Origin: an uncultured Bacteroidales bacterium
GTDB taxonomy: Bacteria; Bacteroidota; Bacteroidia; Bacteroidales; Paludibacteraceae
Length of the DNA: 13,550 bases
Direction of reading: 5' to 3'
Assembly: GCA_937911935.1 (NCBI GenBank)
Contig: CALDQH010000104.1
Span: forward strand, 1-13,550
Both the position numbers and the translations under genes were made by a program. Of the stretch, positions 6,472 to 12,386 are shown in pieces (within the stretch, counting starts at the first letter, position 1; every line of letters starts with the position of its first letter). Under the pieces are notes generated by a model, which was not told where the DNA came from, did no database searches, and saw only the letters and a program-made list of their open reading frames with translations.

Positions 6472-7599
6472 ATGGTAGAAATTAGAGAAGCAGTTAGCCG
6501 TAAAGACATGAAAAAATTCGTGCAATTCGGCATCGATCTTTTTGAAGGCAACGATTATTTTTGCCCTCCGCTTGTTTTCGACGAGTTAAACACCTTGGAC
6601 CGTACCAAGAATCCCGCTTTTGAGGTTTGCGAAACCATTTATTACTTGGCTTATCGTGACGGTAAAGTAGTGGGCCGTATAGCTGGTATTGTCAACCATC
6701 AAGCCAACAAGGCATGGAACGTAAAGAAAACACGTTTTGGTTGGTTTGATTTTATCGACGATAAAGAAGTATCAAAAGCCCTGTTGGATGCAGTAGCAGC
6801 TTGGGGTAAGAGCAAAGGTATGGAAACCCTAAATGGTCCCGTAGGATTTACGGATATGGACCACCAAGGTTTGTTATTAGAGGGCTTTGAGTACGAATCG
6901 CCCATGGCTGCATTGTACAACTATCCCTATTACATTGAGCATTTTGATGCGTATGGATTAGAAAAAGAAGCCGATTGGATAGAAATTCGTTGTGTTGTGC
7001 CCGAAAAAGCACCCGAAAAAATGGCGCGCATTGGCGAAATGATTCAAAGCCGTTATAACGTAAAAATTGTTCCCATCAAAAATAGCAAGGAACTTTTAAA
7101 ACGATATGGCTATACCTTTTTTGATGTTATCGACGAGGCATATAAACCTTTGTATAATTATTCGCCCCTTACCGAAAAACAAAAGGAATACTATAGTAAA
7201 ATGTATTTCCCCTTGTTGAACTTTGATTTTGTAACGTTGGTGGTTAACGAGGCAGACGAGATTGTAGCTGTTGGCGTGTGTATGCCAAACTTGACCCCTG
7301 CTTTGCGCAAAGCCAAAGGCAAACTGTTCCCATTTGGTTGGTATCATTTACTAAAAGGCTTGAAGGCTAAAAAAATGGAAGCGTTGGACTTGTTGCTAAT
7401 TGCAGTACGTCCCGATTATCAAAACAAAGGTCTCAACTCTTTGCTATTTATCGACCAAATTCCACGTTATCATAAATACGGCATCAAAGAGGCTCGTGTA
7501 ACAGCTGTGTTAGAAACCAACACCAAGAACCAAGCCAACTTCCAATACTTGGAACACGAATTCTACAAACGTCGTAGAGCCTACATTAAAAACTTATAA
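6472..7599 (+). CDS. GNAT-fold N-acyltransferase family protein
   Basis: A 375-residue soluble protein, conserved in Bacteroidota to my knowledge, with the acyl-CoA N-acyltransferase fold. Residues about 1-150 include an N-terminal alpha/beta part (IYYLAYRDGKVVGRIAGIVN, a typical GNAT beta-hairpin) and NGPVGFTDMDHQGLLLEGFE. The C-terminal GNAT-like half has LVVNEADEIVAVGVCMPNL (about 251-270). It also has LLLIAVRPDYQNKGLNSLLF (about 306-325), where RPDYQNKGLNSLL resembles the acyl-CoA pyrophosphate-binding loop Q/RxxGxG/A but with Leu-Asn after the Gly. There is no signal peptide or membrane helix. The substrate is unknown. Some distant bacterial proteins of this class are ceramide synthases, and Bacteroidales do make sphingolipids, so a lipid N-acylation role is possible but speculative. 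No clear promoter box is seen between the repeat arrays and the ATG. A strong terminator follows. Confidence 0.72.
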   Translation: MVEIREAVSRKDMKKFVQFGIDLFEGNDYFCPPLVFDELNTLDRTKNPAFEVCETIYYLAYRDGKVVGRIAGIVNHQANKAWNVKKTRFGWFDFIDDKEVSKALLDAVAAWGKSKGMETLNGPVGFTDMDHQGLLLEGFEYESPMAALYNYPYYIEHFDAYGLEKEADWIEIRCVVPEKAPEKMARIGEMIQSRYNVKIVPIKNSKELLKRYGYTFFDVIDEAYKPLYNYSPLTEKQKEYYSKMYFPLLNFDFVTLVVNEADEIVAVGVCMPNLTPALRKAKGKLFPFGWYHLLKGLKAKKMEALDLLLIAVRPDYQNKGLNSLLFIDQIPRYHKYGIKEARVTAVLETNTKNQANFQYLEHEFYKRRRAYIKNL

Positions 7600-7624
7600 G
7601 TACAATATACCTTTTAAATATCGA

Positions 7625-7657
7625 GGGTTGACATCAACGATGTTCAACCCTTTTTTT
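7625..7657 (+). terminator. Intrinsic terminator after the acyltransferase gene
   Basis: GGGTTGA (7625-7631) pairs with TCAACCC (7644-7650), and CATC pairs with GATG around an AAC loop, with one bulged T. Seven T residues follow at 7651-7657. This is a textbook hairpin with U tract, 25 bases after the stop codon. Confidence 0.93.
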
Positions 7658-7696
7658 GTGTTTATACGGTTAAAACTTAACAAATATTAACAATCG

Positions 7697-7730
7697 TTTT
7701 TTTTTTTTGACACTTTGCGCCGTATATTCG
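7697..7730 (+). promoter_or_regulatory. Possible promoter of the lipoprotein gene with a 12-T tract
   Basis: A run of twelve T residues occupies 7697-7708. Downstream are ACACTTTG (7710-7717, two mismatches to TAnnTTTG) and TATATTCG (7723-7730, one mismatch). Either could be the -7 element for the ATG at 7768, with the T tract falling where the -33 element or spacer would be. The motifs are weak, so this is a suggestion from position. Confidence 0.3.
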
Positions 7731-7767
7731 CATATCAATCAAATACTAATTTTAAATACTTAAAATC

Positions 7768-8391
7768 ATGAAAAAATTATTCTTTTTTGGTGCTTTGTGC
7801 GCCCTTTTCTGTTTGTCGTCTTGTAATACAAAAACATTGTATAGTACAGCGAGAACTGTTGAGCCAGAAGTAAAATATTACATGGCAGATTTGGATATTA
7901 AGACCGAAAAAATCAAAGGTGAGTTTACTTTCCAAAAGAGATTGAATGTAACCGAAAAACAAATGATTGAAAATGCAATCTTTAATGCATTGGACAAAGT
8001 TCAAGCAGACTTTATTGTAGGTCTTCAAACTCAAATTTCATCAGAATTTACCAGCACTGGTAAACTAATTGCTAAGAAAGTAATTATTACAGGTTATCCA
8101 GCATACTACAAAAACATAAGATTGGTTCCTGAAAAAATTACCAAATTCAATGCTCAAGAGCTAAAATCAGAAACTCCTTATATCATTACAGAGCAAGTGG
8201 CAGGCGAAGATAAATCGTATGTAATCATTACTACTACTAACGACAAAGAACAATCTCCTGTTTTGGAACTTAATCCTGAAGAACTATCTGTAGATCATTT
8301 GACTTTTAAAAACAAAAAATGCGCTAAATCTGATAAAGAAGGCTCATTTGATGGTCTTTTCAAATCAGAAGGCAAAAAAAATAAAAAATAA
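7768..8391 (+). CDS. Small lipoprotein of unknown function
   Basis: A 207-residue lipoprotein. The signal peptide MKKLFFFGALCALFCLSSC ends in the lipobox LSSC with lipidated Cys19, so it should be membrane-anchored in the envelope. The mature part has a beta-rich region (ADLDIKTEKIKGEFTFQKRL), a helix containing IENAIFNALDKVQADFIVG (about 70-88), and strands in KLIAKKVIITGYPAYYKNIR. This order, in which a strand, a helix naming a likely toxic-free 'ADFIV' step, and a 'GYPAYYKN' strand follow each other, recurs in small Bacteroidota lipoproteins of unknown role. The C-terminus is very Lys-rich (SEGKKNKK). I do not recognise a named family. It has its own possible promoter and is separated from the caspase-like gene by a strong hairpin, so it may be a single-gene unit or the first, attenuated member of the following cluster. 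Confidence 0.75.
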   Translation: MKKLFFFGALCALFCLSSCNTKTLYSTARTVEPEVKYYMADLDIKTEKIKGEFTFQKRLNVTEKQMIENAIFNALDKVQADFIVGLQTQISSEFTSTGKLIAKKVIITGYPAYYKNIRLVPEKITKFNAQELKSETPYIITEQVAGEDKSYVIITTTNDKEQSPVLELNPEELSVDHLTFKNKKCAKSDKEGSFDGLFKSEGKKNKK

Positions 8392-8407
8392 TAGGTAGAT
8401 TTAATTT

Positions 8408-8449
8408 ATAGGGGAGTACAAAACAAGTCTTTTGTATTCCCCTATTTTA
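8408..8449 (+). terminator. Long terminator-like hairpin before the caspase-like gene
   Basis: ATAGGGGAGTACAAAA (8408-8423) pairs over 16 positions (one G-T) with 8430-8445 around the loop CAAGTC, and is followed by TTTTAATT. It starts 17 bases after the lipoprotein stop and ends 16 bases before the caspase-like ATG at 8462. It most likely terminates the lipoprotein transcript. Because no good promoter is visible between it and 8462, partial readthrough (attenuation) into the cluster is possible. Confidence 0.75.
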
Positions 8450-8461
8450 ATTAGCAAAACA

Positions 8462-10114
8462 ATGAAATCTGGCTTTTTGTTCATCTTTTTCTGTTGTAAT
8501 GCTCTGTGTGCTTTGGCTTCTAACGTCACTCCGATTCTAAGTTTTGACATTAGAAATGATGTTAAACCACCGATTCTATCCATAGTAAACGAATCTGTTA
8601 AACTAATTGATTCAAATGGGAACAATGCAATTGATGCAGATGAACATTGTAGCGTTCAATTTAAGGTGTCTAATTCGGGTGTAGGTGATGCCGTTAATTG
8701 CAAAGGAGTTGTAGTTGCTACCGGAGATGCGTTGGGCATCAGTGCCAAGTCTGTTCCACTGCCTATTATTCCAGTAGGAGAAACCGTTACCGTCAATATT
8801 CCGATAGTCTCTAATAAGTCCACTGTTGATGGAAACGTTAATTTTGAATTATACGTAGAAGAACCATTAGGTTTTGGAACAGATAAAATAGAACTAACAG
8901 CCAAAGTCAATGCTTTTATGGCTCCGTTGTTGCAGGTTGTGGACTATACGGTTACAGGAGATAAAGGGGGCTATCTAATGCGAAATCAGTTGTTTGATTT
9001 GCAACTGTTATTGCAAAATACGCAGCACGGTATAGCAGAAGACGTTACCATAAAAGTTGAAGTGCCCAATGGTGTCTTTGTGATGGATGAGCCATTAGGC
9101 AAATTTCATCAGATGAAGGGTGGCGAAAAGAAATCTTTGATCTATAAAATGGCGATCAATAATCAATACAAGGACGAGGTGATTCCGATTAACGTATTGA
9201 TTAGCGAAAAATACAATTTGTACGCACGATCGCAAACCATCAACTTGCAGCTAAATCAGCAATTAACAGCTAATAAAATTGTTGTTGATAGCAAAGAGGA
9301 TGAGTTAGAAGAAATCCAAATAGCATCATTAACAAGCGATGTGGATAAAAACATACCGCAAACAAATTTCGTGAATGATAAAACTTTTGTTGTAATTATA
9401 GCCAATGAGAATTATCAAAGTGTGGCAAAAGTTCCATTTGCGATAAATGATGGTGAAATCTTTGGGCAATATTGTGCACAAACATTAGGCATTCCCAAAA
9501 ATCACATTCGCTTGGTAAAAGATGCAACACTTAATAACATAAAGTACGAAGTGCGTTGGTTAAGTGGTATTATTAAAGCTTACAAAGGTGAGGCAAAGAT
9601 TATCTTTTACTATGCAGGACATGGCATCCCCGATGAAGCAAATCGTTCTTCCTATTTATTGCCGATTGATGGGAATGGGGGCGATGTTTCAACTGGTTAC
9701 CGTTTAGACGATTTGTATCAACAAATAGGCGAATTACCCAGTAAATCGGTTACGATATTTATAGATGCTTGTTTTTCAGGAACAAAGCGAGAAGGTGATA
9801 TGATGGCAAGCGCCCGAGGTGTCGCCATTAAAGCAAAACAAGGTCAGCCAGTAGGGAATATGGTTGTTTTCTCCGCTTCACAGGCAGATGAAACCGCATA
9901 TCCTTATCACGAAAAGCAACACGGATTGTTTACCTATTTCTTGCTAAAGAAATTGCAAGAAACACAAGGTGATGTATTCTTGTCAGATTTGTCTCAATAC
10001 ATCATAACGCAGGTAAGTCAAAAAAGCATTGTAGAAAATGGTAAATCTCAAACACCAGTGTCTATTCCTTCTCCATCTGTAGGGGTTGCCTGGAAGCAAT
10101 GGCAATTAAAATAA
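8462..10114 (+). CDS. Secreted caspase-like (peptidase C14) protease with Ig-like N-terminal region
   Basis: A 550-residue exported protein. The ATG at 8462 is preferred over an upstream in-frame TTG at 8432, which lies inside the terminator hairpin; it gives a signal peptide (MKSGFLFIFFCCNALCALAS). Residues about 30-270 are beta-rich Ig/CARDB-like repeats. The first begins with an EF-hand-like DSNGNNAIDADE (about 50-61), as in Bacteroidota domains that read D.NGNG..D..E. A linker is followed by the caspase-fold domain (about 305-545): FVVIIANENYQ, then FYYAGHGIP with catalytic H387, and FIDACFSG with catalytic C437. D435, two residues before the Cys, is the position that in metacaspases helps bind a basic P1 residue, so cleavage after Arg or Lys is expected. 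Both dyad residues are intact. The substrate is unknown. The gene leads a run of five genes for exported proteins, 29 bases before the next start. Confidence 0.88.
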   Translation: MKSGFLFIFFCCNALCALASNVTPILSFDIRNDVKPPILSIVNESVKLIDSNGNNAIDADEHCSVQFKVSNSGVGDAVNCKGVVVATGDALGISAKSVPLPIIPVGETVTVNIPIVSNKSTVDGNVNFELYVEEPLGFGTDKIELTAKVNAFMAPLLQVVDYTVTGDKGGYLMRNQLFDLQLLLQNTQHGIAEDVTIKVEVPNGVFVMDEPLGKFHQMKGGEKKSLIYKMAINNQYKDEVIPINVLISEKYNLYARSQTINLQLNQQLTANKIVVDSKEDELEEIQIASLTSDVDKNIPQTNFVNDKTFVVIIANENYQSVAKVPFAINDGEIFGQYCAQTLGIPKNHIRLVKDATLNNIKYEVRWLSGIIKAYKGEAKIIFYYAGHGIPDEANRSSYLLPIDGNGGDVSTGYRLDDLYQQIGELPSKSVTIFIDACFSGTKREGDMMASARGVAIKAKQGQPVGNMVVFSASQADETAYPYHEKQHGLFTYFLLKKLQETQGDVFLSDLSQYIITQVSQKSIVENGKSQTPVSIPSPSVGVAWKQWQLK

Positions 10115-10143
10115 TAAGTTATAACCTTAAAATCAAAGAGAAT

Positions 10144-10785
10144 ATGTTTAGGAAAATTTTTACAGTAGCATTGTCATTCGTACTTTTTGCGAGTGTTTCT
10201 GTAGCACAAGACTTCAATACATTAAGCAGAAAGGAAGCAAAGAAGTTAGAAAAAGCGGCAAAAAAAGAAGCCAAGAAGTTAAGCAAAGAGGGCTGGATAG
10301 TATCGCCTGGTTCATTGACTTTGGAAGCTCAGTTAGCCAAGTCATATAAAATGCTATCAGAAGTGGACGAGAACTATTATCCTCGTTTCTATATGGCAGA
10401 AGCCATGTCTATTGGCGAAAATTATGATGCAGCTAAAATGCAGGCTTTAGAACTTGCAAAACAAAATTTAGCAGGTCAAATCCAAACCGAAGTTACTTCA
10501 ATCATTGAGAGTACGGTTGCTAATACGCAATTAGAGGCAGAAGAAGCTGCCAGTGTTGTCGAAACTGTTTCGGCAAGTAAAAATGTCATAGCACAAAGTT
10601 TAGGAAGAGTAATTGTTGTTACCGAAACTTATCGTGTTCTTTCTAATAAAAATCGAGAAGTTTTGGTTCGTATCGCCTACAATGCAGAAGCAGCTAAAAA
10701 ACAAGCAAAAGTTGCCATTAAGCAAGAATTACAAGAAAAAGGTAATCAATTGCACCAACAATTAGATAACTTATTAGGCTTCTAA
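10144..10785 (+). CDS. Exported LPP20-like protein with Lys/Ala/Glu-rich helix
   Basis: A 213-residue protein. The ATG at 10144, preceded by AAAGAGA, gives a signal peptide cleaved after ASVSVA (about residue 21). An earlier in-frame ATG at 10099 would overlap the caspase-like gene and bury the signal sequence behind 15 extra residues. Residues 29-49 (RKEAKKLEKAAKKEAKKLSK) form a strongly charged helix or coiled coil. Then comes GWIVSPGSLTLEAQLAKSYK, and from about 90 an LPP20-like domain whose helix KMQALELAKQNLAGQIQTEV resembles the A..A...La..i pattern of that family. A strand VIVVTETYRVL and a second strand EVLVRIAYN follow. It lacks a lipobox, so it is probably periplasmic or peripherally attached. 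LPP20 proteins are envelope proteins of unclear role. Very similar proteins are common in Bacteroidales, from memory. It is co-directional with the caspase-like gene and probably co-transcribed. Confidence 0.78.
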   Translation: MFRKIFTVALSFVLFASVSVAQDFNTLSRKEAKKLEKAAKKEAKKLSKEGWIVSPGSLTLEAQLAKSYKMLSEVDENYYPRFYMAEAMSIGENYDAAKMQALELAKQNLAGQIQTEVTSIIESTVANTQLEAEEAASVVETVSASKNVIAQSLGRVIVVTETYRVLSNKNREVLVRIAYNAEAAKKQAKVAIKQELQEKGNQLHQQLDNLLGF

Positions 10786-10808
10786 GTCAAATCCCTAAAT
10801 ACAATATT

Positions 10809-11456
10809 ATGAAAAAAACATGTTTATTGCTAAATATCGTTTGCTTATTGTTACTCGGTGTAACTGAAGCTTTCGCACAAAAAAACGAAGGAACAGTCAT
10901 CTATTCTTCTCCATATACGATTTATACTCCGCATTATGGAACTTCTGTTTCTTCTGTTAATTTAACACCTACAAATGCGCCTAAAAAATCAAAGAAACAA
11001 AAACAAGCAAAAGCTCCAAAGTCAGACCAATATAAGGACGAAGTCAATCTAAATATAGAAATGCCACAAAGCACAGGAAGTCGTTCTGTATTTTTAGGCG
11101 TAAACTATGGCATCGGTTTTCAAATAGATTATGATCTAACCCTAAAGACTGGAGTAGGATTGGATTTTGCCTATCCAATTACAAATAATTTTGGACTTGG
11201 TGCCTATTTTTCGATAGGCAATTATGTGTCATTTGGTGCGCTAACTACCATTGGAGATTATGTAAATAAACCTGCTGCTTTTATAGGAGGATTGGGTTTT
11301 GAATATAGTTTCCTTGGGTCTATCAACGCTGATATTCGTCTGGGAGCCATCTTTAAAAAAGATTGGTATATAATGACTACCATTGCAACAGGAAGCCGTA
11401 CGACCATTGCAATGACGTTTAATGTCGGATTTAATTTTGGTAGATTTATTAAATGA
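10809..11456 (+). CDS. Predicted small outer-membrane beta-barrel protein
   Basis: A 215-residue exported protein with signal peptide MKKTCLLLNIVCLLLLGVTEAFA cleaved before QKNEG. Residues about 24-75 are low-complexity and Tyr/Ser/Thr-rich (VIYSSPYTIYTPHYG), then Lys/Ala/Pro-rich (PKKSKKQKQAKAPKSDQ), likely a flexible periplasmic or surface segment. From about 95 the pattern of alternating hydrophobic residues with Gly and aromatics (SVFLGVNYGIGFQID, GVGLDFAYPIT, FGLGAYFSIG, FIGGLGFEYSF, TIAMTFNVGFNFGRF) predicts roughly eight transmembrane beta strands. Ending on GFNFGRFIK places an aromatic near the C-terminus, as barrel insertion signals usually have. I do not recognise a named family. 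Spacing of 23 bases after the LPP20-like gene suggests co-transcription. It could serve as the outer-membrane anchor of the cluster. Confidence 0.72.
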   Translation: MKKTCLLLNIVCLLLLGVTEAFAQKNEGTVIYSSPYTIYTPHYGTSVSSVNLTPTNAPKKSKKQKQAKAPKSDQYKDEVNLNIEMPQSTGSRSVFLGVNYGIGFQIDYDLTLKTGVGLDFAYPITNNFGLGAYFSIGNYVSFGALTTIGDYVNKPAAFIGGLGFEYSFLGSINADIRLGAIFKKDWYIMTTIATGSRTTIAMTFNVGFNFGRFIK

Positions 11457-11501
11457 TAGTATTGCTTGTGCATTAGTGTTATTCTTTTTGCAAGTATGGG
11501 T

Positions 11502-12386
11502 ATGAGATATGTCCTGAAGATAGGTTGCTTGTTACTTCTTTTTGTCCCGTTATCTGTGTATGCCAAAGATTTAGTAATGCTCGAGACGGTGTATGAATAT
11601 CAATCGGATAATGAAAACGAGACACCACGCCAAGCAACTTACAAAGCCATAGAAAGAGCAAAAATAAAGGCCTTAGAAGAGCATTTTGGAGTTGAAGTAT
11701 CGCAGGTAAATGCTTCATGGAATAAAAACAAGCAAGAGAATAGCGCAGTCTCATCTGCATCGCATTTCCTTTCTATGTCAAGTTCGGCTGTTGGCGGAGT
11801 ATGGGTAAAATCAGAAAAAGAAACCGTATTATCTACTTCTTTCGAAAAAGGCTTTTGGCTTGTTAAGGTACAGGTAAAAGGTCTTGCACGTAAAAAGAAG
11901 CAGTCCGAAATTCAAATATCTGCTGATGTGCTGAAAAACTGTACTGGTTCGTCTTGTGTCTCAACTCAATTTAGCAATGGAGAGCAATTGTACATGCGTT
12001 TTTCTTCGCCGGTGGATGGTTTTTTGTGTGTTTATTTGGTGGACGAAGAACAAATGGCATATTGTTTACTACCCGATCAGTATGCCACCACGGGTAGGCA
12101 GGAGATAAAAGCCAATACGGAATATATCTTTTTTTCTGCCGATAATTCCCAACAGTTGGTAGATGAATATGTACTCACTACAGAAAAAAGCGTAGAGCAT
12201 AATGTTTTATATGTTGTATTTTCACCAAACGATTTTGTTAAATCTAATGTAAGAACCAGTCACCATGAAGTGGCTACCTTACCTCTTGTACAACCTTATA
12301 AGGATTTCTTGCTCTGGTTGTCAAAGCATCAGATAGCAGACGAAGATATGGTGGTGAAAAAGGAAATTATTACAATAACTCAATGA
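11502..12386 (+). CDS. Exported protein with LPP20/FlgT-like and DUF4384-like domains
   Basis: A 294-residue exported protein. The start is uncertain between ATG 11496 (MGMRY) and ATG 11502 (MRYVLKIGCLLLLFVPLSVYA); both give the same signal peptide, cleaved before KDLVMLE. A TTG at 11466 would add an unlikely extension. Residues about 25-130 (RQATYKAIERAKIKALEEHF, then a strand-rich stretch ending GFWLVKVQVKGLARKKK) match the pattern of LPP20/FlgT-N-like envelope domains. Residues about 160-245 read as a DUF4384-type domain: LYMRFSSPVDGFLCVYLVDE, QMAYCLLPDQ, then NTEYIFFSADNS and HNVLYVVFSPND. DUF4384 domains often accompany caspase-like proteases and signalling or secretion proteins, which fits the neighbourhood. 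The stop TGA (12384-12386) overlaps the next ATG (12383-12385), indicating translational coupling to the FGE-fold gene. Confidence 0.75.
   Translation: MRYVLKIGCLLLLFVPLSVYAKDLVMLETVYEYQSDNENETPRQATYKAIERAKIKALEEHFGVEVSQVNASWNKNKQENSAVSSASHFLSMSSSAVGGVWVKSEKETVLSTSFEKGFWLVKVQVKGLARKKKQSEIQISADVLKNCTGSSCVSTQFSNGEQLYMRFSSPVDGFLCVYLVDEEQMAYCLLPDQYATTGRQEIKANTEYIFFSADNSQQLVDEYVLTTEKSVEHNVLYVVFSPNDFVKSNVRTSHHEVATLPLVQPYKDFLLWLSKHQIADEDMVVKKEIITITQ

Noticed and set aside
8432..8461. TTG start that would lengthen the caspase-like protein
   Set aside because: It lies inside the terminator hairpin arm, and the signal peptide begins at ATG 8462.
10099..10143. ATG at 10099 as start of the LPP20-like protein
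   Set aside because: It overlaps the end of the caspase-like gene and places 15 polar residues before the signal peptide; ATG 10144 has a purine-rich AAAGAGA just upstream.
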